Source: Albibeggiatoa sp964388965
Lineage (GTDB): Bacteria; Pseudomonadota; Gammaproteobacteria; Beggiatoales; Beggiatoaceae
DNA: 64,000 nucleotides
Direction of reading: 5' to 3'
Assembly (NCBI GenBank): GCA_964388965.1
Contig: CAYMCP010000002.1
Span: forward strand, 25,468 to 89,467
The translations under genes and the position numbers were made by a program. The stretch's first letter is position 1. Each line of letters begins with the position of its first letter. The notes under the pieces were generated by a model that was not told the DNA's origin, made no database searches, and saw only the letters and a list, made by a program, of their open reading frames with translations. Shown here piece after piece: positions 35,181-44,550 of this stretch.

Positions 35181-35196
35181 AGCATGGATTATGCCT
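35181..35196 (-). promoter_or_regulatory. Sigma-54 (-24/-12) promoter of rnfDGEH
   Basis: On the minus strand, AGGCATAATCCATGCT: GG (35194-35195) and GC (35182-35183) with exactly 10 bases between. The 15-base core is identical to the nifLA promoter at 9682-9696. It lies 44 bases upstream of the rnfD start codon, so the leader is short. Confidence 0.8.
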
Positions 35197-35246
35197 GAAT
35201 ATTTTTATTTTAATAATCAAGCAATTATTTTGTTAAAATGCAATTT

Positions 35247-35262
35247 TGTAAGATTTGCAACA
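35247..35262 (-). promoter_or_regulatory. NifA upstream activator site (TGT-N10-ACA) of rnfDGEH
   Basis: TGTAAGATTTGCAACA, an exact TGT-N10-ACA, lies 52 bases upstream of the -24 element, versus 51 for the nifLA promoter. It predicts that this Rnf module is switched on by NifA together with nitrogen fixation. Confidence 0.75.
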
Positions 35263-35338
35263 TCGCGTTGTGAGAAGAAAATTAAATTTTGTTATAAACA
35301 GGACATTTTTTATTCAAATGCAAAATTTAACTGTCATC

Positions 35339-35391
35339 TTTCCTTGTGACGGTGCACAGCGTCGCCGTCCAACTGGACGCACCTGCATCCT
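35339..35391 (+). repeat. 53-base dispersed repeat, copy 1
   Basis: An imperfect copy, in inverted orientation, is at 40034-40085. Shared blocks are TTTCCTTGTGAC, TGCAC, GCGTCG, GGAC and the end GC.TCCT. It is noncoding in both places. Confidence 0.5.
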
Positions 35392-35415
35392 ATGAGACTA
35401 GTGTTGTAATGAAAT

Positions 35416-36048
35416 CTACTTGATATGTAAATATTTATGTATTTGTAAACTCAAATGCCATTCAGGGTGGGCTAAACAGTAGGTGACTGCTTGTTGAATT
35501 GCATCAGGATATGCCATATCGTCAATGGGTTGAATAGAAAAATGTTGAAAATCTAAATTTAAATATTGTTTTGGTTGCAATGATTTTTGTGGATATACTA
35601 GCTTTAATTCATCTCCATAAGTTTGTACAACATCACAACCCGCTTTCGGACTGACGCAAATCCAATCTAAACCCTCTGGTAATAATATCGTGCCATTGGT
35701 TTCGACGCCCGCCTCAAAACCCAAATTGTGTACCGCTTGTAATAAATCCACATCCAATTGTAATGCAGGTTCGCCACCAGTAAAAATAACGTATGGCTGT
35801 CCTGAACGTTTATCCCATATTTTTGCAATCATACGCGCTAAAATTAAAGCTGTTTCATATTTACCACCATTATCACCGTCTATACCAACGAAATCTGTAT
35901 CACAGAATTGACAAATTGCTTTTTCCCGATCTGCTGAACGCCCTGACCACAAGTTACACCCGGCAAATCGGCAAAATACCGCTGCACGACCTGCTTGCGC
36001 ACCTTCCCCTTGTAAACTATAAAAAATTTCTTTAACTTGATATGACAT
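35416..36048 (-). CDS. queE: 7-carboxy-7-deazaguanine synthase QueE
   Basis: Radical SAM enzyme making the deazaguanine core of queuosine. It has 210 residues. The N-terminal EIFYSLQGEGAQAGRAAVFCRFAGCN starts the substrate/SAM site. The cluster-binding cysteines are C-x14-C-x2-C (GCN...CQFCD), the longer-spaced type seen in E. coli QueE rather than CxxxCxxC. VIFTGGEPALQ and ETNGT follow. queC and queD are not adjacent. Confidence 0.93.
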   Translation of the reverse strand: MSYQVKEIFYSLQGEGAQAGRAAVFCRFAGCNLWSGRSADREKAICQFCDTDFVGIDGDNGGKYETALILARMIAKIWDKRSGQPYVIFTGGEPALQLDVDLLQAVHNLGFEAGVETNGTILLPEGLDWICVSPKAGCDVVQTYGDELKLVYPQKSLQPKQYLNLDFQHFSIQPIDDMAYPDAIQQAVTYCLAHPEWHLSLQIHKYLHIK

Positions 36049-36167
36049 AATTGTGAATTTATAAAATTTATGGTTTGAATTCTAAGCGCAAGTAACTAGG
36101 ATACTTAAAAATTTCTATCACTACTCACTCTCAGAATTCGATGCTTAGAAAAAAGTTTTTTTACCAT

Positions 36168-37067
36168 TTAATCAAGTAAACGATCATTATGCACTTCTCT
36201 CAAATAATCCCTAAATGCTTCACGTAGATTCGGGTGCTGTAGAGCATAATTAACAGTTGCTTTTAAATAACCAATTTTACTACCGCAATCGTAACGTACT
36301 CCTTTGAATTCATAGCCAAAAATATGCTCTTCCGCCAACAAACCTGCAATTGCATCCGTCAATTGGATTTCACCACCTGCGCCACGTCCAATTTTCTCCA
36401 GATACTTAAAAATGGTAGGCGTTAACAAATAACGTCCAACAACAGCCAAATTAGAAGGTGCTTTTTCTGGTGAAGGCTTCTCAATAATACTTTGCACACC
36501 GTGTAAACCTTCATACAAGGTACTAGGTTCAATAATCCCGTAACGTGCGGTTTCTTGTCTTGGTACTTCTTCTACTGCAATCACACTACCGTTTTGCTTT
36601 TCAAAAATATGTACCATTTGCGTTAAACAGGGGTATTCTTTACCATCAATCAGATCATCTGCCAAAATTACTGCAAATGGTTCATCTCCAACAACTGGTT
36701 TTGCGCACAATACTGCATGTCCCAAACCTAAAGCTTCAGGTTGTCTAATGTAAATACACGACACGCCAGCAGGAACGATATTTTTTGTCATAGACAGTAA
36801 ATCATACTTACCACGTCGGGTTAATTCATCTTCTAATTCTTGATTTTTATCAAAATGATCTTCTAAAGTACGTTTACTGCTACTGGTGACAAAAATCAAT
36901 TGCTCAATACCCGCAGCAATTGCCTCCTCTGCTGCGTACTGAATCAATGGCTTATCTACGATAGGTAACATTTCTTTAGGGCTGGCTTTGGTTGCAGGCA
37001 AAAATCGCGTACCCAGACCTGCAACTGGAAAAACAGCCTTGCGCACAGGTTTTTGCATTTTTTCCAT
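36168..37067 (-). CDS. galU: UTP-glucose-1-phosphate uridylyltransferase GalU
   Basis: Makes UDP-glucose from UTP and glucose-1-phosphate for polysaccharide and LPS synthesis. It has 299 residues from the ATG at 37067 (an in-frame TTG lies 18 bases upstream). Motifs are FPVAGLGTRFLPATKASPKEMLPIVDKP, VILADDLI, VEEVP, GRYLL and VRYDCGSKIGYL. The length is normal. It stands alone. Confidence 0.97.
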   Translation of the reverse strand: MEKMQKPVRKAVFPVAGLGTRFLPATKASPKEMLPIVDKPLIQYAAEEAIAAGIEQLIFVTSSSKRTLEDHFDKNQELEDELTRRGKYDLLSMTKNIVPAGVSCIYIRQPEALGLGHAVLCAKPVVGDEPFAVILADDLIDGKEYPCLTQMVHIFEKQNGSVIAVEEVPRQETARYGIIEPSTLYEGLHGVQSIIEKPSPEKAPSNLAVVGRYLLTPTIFKYLEKIGRGAGGEIQLTDAIAGLLAEEHIFGYEFKGVRYDCGSKIGYLKATVNYALQHPNLREAFRDYLREVHNDRLLD

Positions 37068-37369
37068 GAAAATCTCGCTTTTCAATCAATTAGTGAATAA
37101 ATATCATACCGATTTTAAACAATTTCTAAAAATTAGTCAGCAACACTTTAATTGTAAAAATATAACAATAATTTTTTTAAAAAACTAAGTGATAAGTAGA
37201 TGGAAGTCAAGCAAATTAGTTAGATTATTAAAAATATTACCAATAAAATAAATGCTACTAAAAATACAGCAAGTTATAACTGTCACAAGTGTTTGAATAA
37301 AACATAAAAAATCGGTATCATTTACCTAAGTTTTTCAATTCATTTTGATTTAAAGAGGTAACTTGAGCC
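37068..37369. other. Divergent promoter region galU / TpsB gene
   Basis: 302 AT-rich bases; I see no gene, repeat or clear promoter motif. GAGG at about 37353 probably serves the TpsB start. Confidence 0.5.
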
Positions 37370-39136
37370 GTGTACCACTTGATACGATTTTGCTTAATAT
37401 TTCTAGGAATACTTTCCCTAAATGTTGTGGCGATAGACAATAGTTCTATTGGACGCGATTTGTCATCTGGTGCAGAACGCTTGCCCGATGAATTTGCAGA
37501 GCAAGAGGTGAATATTTTACCGCCATTACCTCCGCTACCAGATTTATATCAAAAAGGCGACGCACCGTTGTCAGCATTGCCTAAAGTGGATGTGAAAAAA
37601 TTTATCTTTAGCGGTAATACAGTTTACAGCAGTGAATTTTTATCTGATTTAGTCGAAGAATATCAAGAACGTTCAATTTCAGCAGAAGAATTGCAAATGG
37701 TAAAAAATATCATTACACGAAAATATATCGAAGCAGGTTATATCAATTCCGGGGCGATTATTCCCGATCAACAGGTTAAAAATGGCGAAATTACACTAGA
37801 AATTATTGAAGGTAAATTAGTCGAAGTGGACATTATTAATTTAAAAAACGATGGTGAACAGGGTCGTTTACATACCAGTTACATTGCAGGGCGCATTAAT
37901 GGCAAAGACAATGAAGTGTTAAACATCAACAGGTTACAAGAACGCTTGCAGTTATTACATCAAAATCCCCTATTTCGTCGCATTAATGCTGAATTAGGTC
38001 CTGGTCTTCGTTTAGGCGATGGCATTTTAAAATTGGATGTCGTAGAAGCAACGCCTTGGGAGGTTGGCGCACGTTTTAGTAATCATCGTTCTCCAAGTAT
38101 TGGCTCGTATCGTGGCGAATTATTTGGTACACATCGCAATCTATTGGGTTTTGGTGATAGTATTTATTTACGTCTTGGCTTGACGGAAGGTTTAAAAGAT
38201 TATAGTTTTAATTATTCATTACCATTAAGTAGCCGTTACGGTACAACTGTTAATTTAAGTGCTGAACACAGTGATGCCGAAGTTGTTTCAGAACCATTTA
38301 ATCAATTAAATATCGAAAGTGAAGCTGAAACTTATGCGCTTGGTATTATCCAACCTTTGTTAAAAACGCCGAATAAAGAATTTAATTTAGGCTTAAAACT
38401 AGAGCGTCGTAGTAGCACCACCTATATGTTTAAAGGTACGCCACTTGAACAAAAATTCTCATTTTCCCCCGGTGTCCAAGATGGTGAAAGTCGCATTTCT
38501 GTATTACGCTTTTCCCAAGATTTTCTACAACGTAGCCGTACTCGTGTTATTGCAGCCCGTTCTAGCTTTAATTTCGGCGTTGATGCGTGGAATGCAACAA
38601 TTAATGATGATGGTTCACCTGATGGCAAGTTTTTTACATGGTTAGGACAATTTCAATGGGTAGAACGAATTGCAATATTCAATATTCAGGATACGCAACT
38701 ACTAGTACGTGCTGATATGCAGTGGGCAAAAGAGGATTTATTACCATTAGAAAAATTCTCTGTTGGTGGTGCGTCCACAGTACGCGGTTATCGTGAAAAC
38801 CAAATGACTCGTGACAGTGGTTTAATCACTTCGATTGAGTGGCGTATCCCAATCAAAAAATTTCCGATTCGGGGTATTAGCAAGGATAACGATGATGGTG
38901 TGGTTCAAATCGCGCCATTTTTCGATTACGGACGTGCATGGAATGCAGATGCTGAAACGCCAAAACCTGATAATATTTCCAGTGTAGGTTTAGGACTCCG
39001 TTGGATGCTGAATCAGCACGTAAATGCGATTTTATACTGGGGTCATGCGTTGCGTAATATCGACGATCAACAAAATAATGATTTACAAGATGATGGTATT
39101 CATTTTGAAATCAATTTTAGCTATCCGTTTGAATAA
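37370..39136 (+). CDS. Two-partner secretion pore, FhaC/ShlB family (TpsB)
   Basis: 588-residue outer-membrane protein. A signal peptide (about 1-22, LIFLGILSLNVVA) is followed by a Pro-rich plug segment (PPLPPLPD), POTRA domains (about 65-225; FIFSGNTVYSSEFL, AGYINSGAIIPDQ, LEIIEGKLVEV), and a beta-barrel of the Omp85/TpsB type with the cap motif STVRGYREN. It translocates a large TpsA exoprotein in known systems. No TpsA gene with a haemagglutination-activity domain is adjacent, so its cargo must be encoded elsewhere. The start is a GTG, twelve bases after GAGG. Confidence 0.9.
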   Translation: MYHLIRFCLIFLGILSLNVVAIDNSSIGRDLSSGAERLPDEFAEQEVNILPPLPPLPDLYQKGDAPLSALPKVDVKKFIFSGNTVYSSEFLSDLVEEYQERSISAEELQMVKNIITRKYIEAGYINSGAIIPDQQVKNGEITLEIIEGKLVEVDIINLKNDGEQGRLHTSYIAGRINGKDNEVLNINRLQERLQLLHQNPLFRRINAELGPGLRLGDGILKLDVVEATPWEVGARFSNHRSPSIGSYRGELFGTHRNLLGFGDSIYLRLGLTEGLKDYSFNYSLPLSSRYGTTVNLSAEHSDAEVVSEPFNQLNIESEAETYALGIIQPLLKTPNKEFNLGLKLERRSSTTYMFKGTPLEQKFSFSPGVQDGESRISVLRFSQDFLQRSRTRVIAARSSFNFGVDAWNATINDDGSPDGKFFTWLGQFQWVERIAIFNIQDTQLLVRADMQWAKEDLLPLEKFSVGGASTVRGYRENQMTRDSGLITSIEWRIPIKKFPIRGISKDNDDGVVQIAPFFDYGRAWNADAETPKPDNISSVGLGLRWMLNQHVNAILYWGHALRNIDDQQNNDLQDDGIHFEINFSYPFE

Positions 39137-39269
39137 AAAACTGAATTTTTGATAAAATAATTATTTGGTAACTTTGTTTACCTTTTATTGTTACGTGATT
39201 AAATTTTTAAAATTTGCTTAAACATTTAATCATGATATTGTGTTTAACTTAATTTACAAAGATGGACTT

Positions 39270-40016
39270 ATGGCTGGACATAGTAAGTGGGCTAATATTC
39301 AACACCGTAAAAATGCACAAGATGCTAAACGCGGAAAATTATTTACTCGATTGATTCGTGAAATCACAGTTGCAGCGCGTATGGGTGGTGAAGATGCTAA
39401 CGCAAATCCACGTTTAAGAGCGGCAATTGACAAAGCTTTGAGCAGCAATATGACCAAAGACACGATTGAACGTGCAATTAAACGTGGTGCAGGTACGCAG
39501 GATGGTGACAATTATGAAGAGGTGCGTTATGAAGGTTATGGACCATCTGGCGTCGCAGTGATGGTGGATTGTGTGACCGACAATCGTAATCGTACCGTCG
39601 CAGAAGTGCGTCATGCGTTTACTAAATCGGGTGGGAATTTGGGAACTGATGGCTCGGTAGCTTATTTATTTAATAAAATAGGCTTGATTAGTTTCAACGC
39701 CGACGTGGATGAAGATGCAGTAATGGAAATTGCTTTAGAAGTGGGCGCGGAAGACATAGAACACAATGATGATGGTTCATTTGATGTGTTGACCAAGCCA
39801 GAAGATTTTTATATAGTTAAAGAATCATTAGATAAAGCAGGCTTGGCGACAGAACAAGCTGAAATTACGATGAAAGCGACAACCAGCACGATGTTAGATT
39901 TAGAAAGTGCGCAAAAAATGTTGCGTTTATTAAATATGTTAGAAGAATTGGATGATACTCAAGAAGTGTATTCTAATGCGGATATTCCAGATGAGGTGAT
40001 GGCTCAACTTGATTAA
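39270..40016 (+). CDS. yebC: YebC/PmpR family translation/transcription factor
   Basis: 248 residues starting at MAGHSKWANIQHRKNAQDAKRG (ATG at 39270; the frame is open to 39240). It is a three-domain alpha/beta protein found in almost all bacteria. Family members have been described as DNA-binding regulators, and more recently as factors relieving ribosome stalling. Conserved AARMGGEDANANPRLR and ERAIKRGAG are seen. ruvC, the common neighbour, is absent. Confidence 0.95.
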   Translation: MAGHSKWANIQHRKNAQDAKRGKLFTRLIREITVAARMGGEDANANPRLRAAIDKALSSNMTKDTIERAIKRGAGTQDGDNYEEVRYEGYGPSGVAVMVDCVTDNRNRTVAEVRHAFTKSGGNLGTDGSVAYLFNKIGLISFNADVDEDAVMEIALEVGAEDIEHNDDGSFDVLTKPEDFYIVKESLDKAGLATEQAEITMKATTSTMLDLESAQKMLRLLNMLEELDDTQEVYSNADIPDEVMAQLD

Positions 40017-40033
40017 GCCGACAATTTTGTTGT

Positions 40034-40085
40034 AGGACGCTGGTTGTCCAATCGGGTGACGACGCAGTGCATTGTCACAAGGAAA
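40034..40085 (-). repeat. 53-base dispersed repeat, copy 2, with adjacent direct repeat
   Basis: Inverted imperfect copy of 35339-35391. It is followed by CACAAGGAAAAATCT twice in tandem (40076-40090 and 40095-40109), extending the same end. The gap between yebC and yajC holds nothing else recognisable. Confidence 0.5.
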
Positions 40086-40262
40086 AATCTCATTCACAAG
40101 GAAAAATCTCGTTCCAACGAAGCCCACTGAGATGAGGAAATAGGTGTATTTAGGATTAAGGTGTCAAAATGAAAATTGCGCAACTTCACTAAAAAATCAA
40201 AAATGTTCACAGCTATGGCATAATATAGCGTTTATCGAATAACAACTAAGGATTGATACGGT

Positions 40263-40592
40263 ATGGATTTCTTAATTGCAGCCGCTTATGCAGAAGGTGC
40301 AACTGCTCCTCAAGGTGGTGGATTTGCGAGCTTTATCCCATTGATTATTTTGATTGTGGTGTTTTATTTTTTATTAATTCGCCCACAGCAACAACGAGTC
40401 AAAGAGCACACTAAAATGATCAATGCGTTGCAAAAGGGCGATGAGATCGTGACCAATGGTGGATTATTAGGGCGTATTACTGACATGGGTGAGAATTTCA
40501 TCCAAATTCAAGTCGCACAAAACACTGAAGTGAAAATACAACGTCAAGCAATATCGTCAATTATGCCCAAGGGTACGATGAAAAATTTATAA
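40263..40592 (+). CDS. yajC: Preprotein translocase accessory subunit YajC
   Basis: Small inner-membrane partner of SecDF. It has 109 residues, one membrane helix (about 23-42, FIPLIILIVVFYFLLIRPQQQR) and a soluble domain KGDEIVTNGGLLGRI. First of yajC-secD-secF, the standard order. tgt, usually upstream, is replaced by yebC. Confidence 0.95.
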   Translation: MDFLIAAAYAEGATAPQGGGFASFIPLIILIVVFYFLLIRPQQQRVKEHTKMINALQKGDEIVTNGGLLGRITDMGENFIQIQVAQNTEVKIQRQAISSIMPKGTMKNL

Positions 40593-40613
40593 ACAAGGAT
40601 GTGATAACAAACA

Positions 40614-42488
40614 ATGAACCATTACCCACTTTGGAAAAATTTATTAATTATTTTTGTCATTGCACTATGCATGCTATACGCATTGCCCAACCTATTCGGT
40701 GAAGACCCTGCGGTACAAATTTCTGCCGGTTATGCCCGCGATGCTAAAATAGATGAAAATGTCAAAGACAGAGCATTAGCGAAATTAAAAGCCGCAAATA
40801 TAAAATACGGCGATGTTGAATTAAGCGACACGCAATTGCTAATCCGTTTTGCTGACACTGATTTACAATTAAAAGCTTATTCACTATTAAAAGATGAAAT
40901 GGGCAATGACCTAGTCGTTGCGCAAAATCTTGCCCCTGCAACACCAAGTTGGTTATCTGCGTTAAATGCAAAACCAATGTATTTAGGCTTAGATTTACGT
41001 GGTGGTGTGCATTTTCTAATGGAAATAGATATGGATGAAGCAATTAAGCAAGACGAAGAATTATTGATTGATGAGCTTAAATTATTATTCCGTGAGAAAA
41101 AATTGTATAATCTCGGTTTGCAACGCACCAAAAATCAAGGTATTAAAGTTTTATTTAGGGAGGCTGAATTTCGTAATCAAGCCAAGCAGATTTTAGCCAA
41201 AGATTACAATGATTTAGTTGTCACTGAATTTGGCGAAGTAGATGAGTATGGTTTGCAATTTAGCTTTACTGAACGCGCCTTAATCCAACGCCGCCAAGAT
41301 GCTTTACAGCAAAATATTACCACGTTGCGTAATCGAGTCAATGAATTAGGGGTCGCAGAACCAATTATTCAACAACAAGGCGAAGATCGCATTATTGTCC
41401 AATTACCGGGGATTCAAGACACCGCGCGCGCAAAAGAAATTTTAGGCGCGACAGCAAGTTTAGAATTCCGCTTAGTTGCACCTGATACGGATTATCAAGA
41501 TTGGATAGAGGTAGACAATAAACAGCAAGTCGCGCCGCGTGGTTCAAAATTATATCATCGTCGTGATGGTTCGCCTATCTTATTGAAAAATAGTGTGATT
41601 GTATCGGGCGATCAAATTACCAATGCCAGTTCCGGTTTTGACCAGAATAGCGGTTCACCTGCAACTCATGTGACTTTAAATGGTAAGGGTGGTAAACGGA
41701 TGTTAAAAACGACAACAGCTAACGTAGGTAAACCTATGGCGGTGGTGTTTATTGAATACCAAGTTGAAACCAAAATCATTAATGATCAGGCTATTAAAAC
41801 CACTAAAAAACATGAAGAAGTCGTTAATGTTGCGACAATTCGAGAACCATTTGCAAATAATTTCCAAATTACGGGTTTAGGTGCGAGAGAGGCGACTAAT
41901 TTAGCTTTGATTTTACGCGCAGGTGCATTAAAAGCACCAATGGAAATTGTCGAAGAACGCACAATTGGTCCAAGTCTAGGTAAAGAAAATATTGCTCAAG
42001 GTCAACTTTCTATTTTGATCGGTTTTATTGCCGTGATGATTTTCATGGTATTGCGTTACAAAGTATTTGGTTTAGCAGCAAATATCGCATTACTCATGAA
42101 TGTGGTGATTTTAATTGCTTTATTATCCTTATTGCAAGCCACTTTAACTTTACCCGGTATGGCAGGAATTGTTTTAACTTTAGGTATGGCGGTGGATGCT
42201 AATGTATTAATTTTCGAGCGGATTCGTGAAGAATTAGCAAATAAAAGTTCACCACAGGCCAGTATCTACGCAGGTTATGAGAAAGCTTTTGGTACGATTG
42301 CGGACGCGAATGTTACCACTTTAATTGCAGCAGTTATGTTGCTTAGTTTTGGTACAGGACCAATTAAAGGTTTTGCAATCACCTTGTCATTGGGCATTAT
42401 CACCTCGATGTTTACTGCGATTTTAGTAAGTCGTGCAATTATTAATATACTGTATGGCAATAAATCAAAAGTAAAATTAGCCATTTAG
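40614..42488 (+). CDS. secD: Protein translocase subunit SecD
   Basis: Uses the proton gradient to complete export through SecYEG. It has 624 residues: helix 1 (about 8-28), the large periplasmic P1 region with LGLDLRGGVHFLMEIDM, P4/P1 base elements, then five C-terminal helices with GMAVDANVLIFERIREE carrying the conserved Asp/Arg. It follows yajC by 21 bases. Confidence 0.97.
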   Translation: MNHYPLWKNLLIIFVIALCMLYALPNLFGEDPAVQISAGYARDAKIDENVKDRALAKLKAANIKYGDVELSDTQLLIRFADTDLQLKAYSLLKDEMGNDLVVAQNLAPATPSWLSALNAKPMYLGLDLRGGVHFLMEIDMDEAIKQDEELLIDELKLLFREKKLYNLGLQRTKNQGIKVLFREAEFRNQAKQILAKDYNDLVVTEFGEVDEYGLQFSFTERALIQRRQDALQQNITTLRNRVNELGVAEPIIQQQGEDRIIVQLPGIQDTARAKEILGATASLEFRLVAPDTDYQDWIEVDNKQQVAPRGSKLYHRRDGSPILLKNSVIVSGDQITNASSGFDQNSGSPATHVTLNGKGGKRMLKTTTANVGKPMAVVFIEYQVETKIINDQAIKTTKKHEEVVNVATIREPFANNFQITGLGAREATNLALILRAGALKAPMEIVEERTIGPSLGKENIAQGQLSILIGFIAVMIFMVLRYKVFGLAANIALLMNVVILIALLSLLQATLTLPGMAGIVLTLGMAVDANVLIFERIREELANKSSPQASIYAGYEKAFGTIADANVTTLIAAVMLLSFGTGPIKGFAITLSLGIITSMFTAILVSRAIINILYGNKSKVKLAI

Positions 42489-42546
42489 TCGAACATATTA
42501 ACAAAACAAGCTATCTAAGTGTTTTGTAGATAAAATAGGTAGAAAA

Positions 42547-43491
42547 ATGAATATATTGAATCGTTTTGATTACAACTATGATTTTTTAGGCAAGCGTAAA
42601 ATTGCTGTCATTGCATCTGGTATTTTAATGATAATTTCGCTTGTTACTTTTTTCGTCAATGGATTATCATTTGGCATTGATTTCACTGGTGGCACATTAG
42701 TCGAAGTGTATTATGACCTGCCGCCTGAGTTGAATGATGTACGTGAAATATTACATTCTAACGGTTTTGAAGATGCAGAAGTACAAAATTTCGGCACAAC
42801 CAGAGATGTATTAATTCGCTTAGGTATGTACGAAAATGTGAAAAATGAACAAATTAGCAGTACGGTTCTGAGCTTATTGCAGCAAAGTGATCCTAATGTA
42901 GAAATGCGACGAGTTGAATTTGTTGGACCGAAAGTCGGCGGTGAATTGATTGAAAAAGGTGGTATGGCAGTTTTATTAACTTTATTCGGAATTTTAATTT
43001 ATGTCACGTTGCGCTTTGAATATCGTTTTGCATTAGGTTCGATTGCAGCACTAATACATGATACGGTAATTACTGTAGGGTTTTTTTCATTGATCGGTTT
43101 GGAATTTAATTTAACTGTACTAGCTGCGATATTAGCGGTAATTGGTTATTCACTGAACGATACAATTGTTGTATTTGATCGCATTCGTGATAATTTTCTG
43201 AAAATGCGTAAACAAAGTGCAGAGCAAATTATTAATAAATCTATCAATCAGATTTTAGGTCGTACCGTTATGACATCGGTTACTACATTGTTAGTATTGT
43301 TAGTATTATTCTTTGCAGGCGGGGAGTTGATTCATAATTTTGCAGTTGCTTTAATTGTAGGTATCGTTGTAGGTACATACTCATCTGTTTATATTGCTAG
43401 TACAGTTGCGTTATATTTAGGAATTAGTAAGGCAGATTTAATGCCAGTACAAAAAGAAGGTGCAACGACAGCCACAGACGATCATTTATAA
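42547..43491 (+). CDS. secF: Protein translocase subunit SecF
   Basis: Partner of SecD. It has 314 residues: helix 1, the FGIDFTGGTLVEVYYD signature, a small periplasmic domain, and five helices with VIGYSLNDTIVVFDRIRDNF. It is the third gene of the Sec accessory operon, followed by a hairpin terminator. Confidence 0.97.
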   Translation: MNILNRFDYNYDFLGKRKIAVIASGILMIISLVTFFVNGLSFGIDFTGGTLVEVYYDLPPELNDVREILHSNGFEDAEVQNFGTTRDVLIRLGMYENVKNEQISSTVLSLLQQSDPNVEMRRVEFVGPKVGGELIEKGGMAVLLTLFGILIYVTLRFEYRFALGSIAALIHDTVITVGFFSLIGLEFNLTVLAAILAVIGYSLNDTIVVFDRIRDNFLKMRKQSAEQIINKSINQILGRTVMTSVTTLLVLLVLFFAGGELIHNFAVALIVGIVVGTYSSVYIASTVALYLGISKADLMPVQKEGATTATDDHL

Positions 43492-43510
43492 ACTTATCAA
43501 TTTCTTTTCT

Positions 43511-43540
43511 AAGGTGCAAAAGTGGCATACCACGCACCTT
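43511..43540 (+). terminator. Hairpin after secF
   Basis: Arms AAGGTGC + GTGG and CCAC + GCACCTT (11 pairs with an AAAA bulge on one side) around a CATA loop. It lies 20 bases after the secF stop and 30 bases before ribE. A long T-run is missing, so it is a probable rather than certain terminator. Confidence 0.55.
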
Positions 43541-43569
43541 TACCTCTAAATTCAAACGAATAACAAAAT

Positions 43570-44223
43570 ATGTTTACAGGTATTATTCAAGCATTTGGCA
43601 AGATTGAGCAAATTCAATCTACTGGCACAGATGCACGTTTTAAAATCCATACAGGTCGAGCTTTTCTTGAAGGCGTGCAATTAGGTGACAGCATTGCTGT
43701 TAATGGTGTATGTCTAACGGTAACGACGTTGACAACGAGTAGTTTTTGGGCGGACGTGTCTGCTGAAACGCTACAACGTACTACATTTACTCACTCGAAA
43801 GTGAATGATGTCAGTAATTTAGAAAAAGCTTTAACTCCGCAAACGCATTTAGGCGGGCATATTGTCAGTGGTCATGTAGACGGAATTGGGATTTTAATAG
43901 AGCGATATGATGATGGGCGTTCGGTACATTTAGCCGTTCAAGCTCCTGATATATTGGCAAAATATATCGCAGAAAAAGGTTCAATTTGTGTAGACGGTAT
44001 CAGCTTAACTGTGAATCAAGTTAAAGGTGCAGTGTTTGAGTTAAATATTGTGCCACATACTTTAGAAAAAACGACTTTAGGCACAATGCAAATAGGGCAG
44101 AAAGTGAATTTAGAAGTAGATATTATTGCTCGTTATCTGGAGCGTTTGATATTGGGCGACAGGGCTGCAAATCCCGCTAGCGATATTACTGAAGCTTTCT
44201 TACAAAAACACGGTTTTGCTTAA
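43570..44223 (+). CDS. ribE: Riboflavin synthase alpha chain
   Basis: Dismutates two 6,7-dimethyl-8-ribityllumazine to riboflavin and a pyrimidinedione. It has 217 residues with two lumazine-binding repeats: MFTGIIQAFGKIEQI...GDSIAVNGVCLTVT and GGHIVSGHVDGIG...GSICVDGISLTVN. The length is normal. There are no other rib genes beside it and no FMN riboswitch consensus upstream. Riboflavin supply is relevant to the flavin-rich Rnf and NifL proteins, but that link is inference. Confidence 0.96.
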   Translation: MFTGIIQAFGKIEQIQSTGTDARFKIHTGRAFLEGVQLGDSIAVNGVCLTVTTLTTSSFWADVSAETLQRTTFTHSKVNDVSNLEKALTPQTHLGGHIVSGHVDGIGILIERYDDGRSVHLAVQAPDILAKYIAEKGSICVDGISLTVNQVKGAVFELNIVPHTLEKTTLGTMQIGQKVNLEVDIIARYLERLILGDRAANPASDITEAFLQKHGFA

Positions 44224-44262
44224 TCACCCTAAATTTCTTTGGGACGAGGAAAATAAAACATC

Positions 44263-44550
44263 GTGCGCCTGTCAGCACATCAACATGAAATGATAAAACA
44301 ATGCTTTTTAGAAGTATTTCAACAAGGCGATATTTATCTTTTTGGCAGCCGCGTAGATGATACAAAAAAAGGTGGCGATATTGATTTGTACATTGTGCCG
44401 CACGATGACCAACAACTTACACGTAAAAAAATTCAATTTCTAGCAAAACTTAAACAAAAAATTGGTGAACAAAAAATTGATGTAATATTTGATAAAAAAC
44501 AAAATCGCTTAATTGATAAGATAGCAAAGCAACAGGGTGTTTTATTGTGA
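44263..44550 (+). CDS. mntA: MntA-like minimal nucleotidyltransferase antitoxin
   Basis: 95-residue MNT-domain protein with the catalytic signature G28-S29-R30, then D39-x-D41 (LFGSR...GGDIDLYIVP). In the known HEPN/MNT systems the enzyme adds AMP groups to a tyrosine of its HEPN partner and so neutralises it. The start is a GTG (44263) after GAGG, with an ATG at 44290 as alternative. Its stop overlaps the start of the HEPN gene, the typical operon arrangement. Confidence 0.85.
   Translation: MRLSAHQHEMIKQCFLEVFQQGDIYLFGSRVDDTKKGGDIDLYIVPHDDQQLTRKKIQFLAKLKQKIGEQKIDVIFDKKQNRLIDKIAKQQGVLL

Noticed and set aside
43492..43569. FMN riboswitch upstream of riboflavin synthase
   Set aside because: The short gap holds only a simple hairpin; no RFN consensus blocks.
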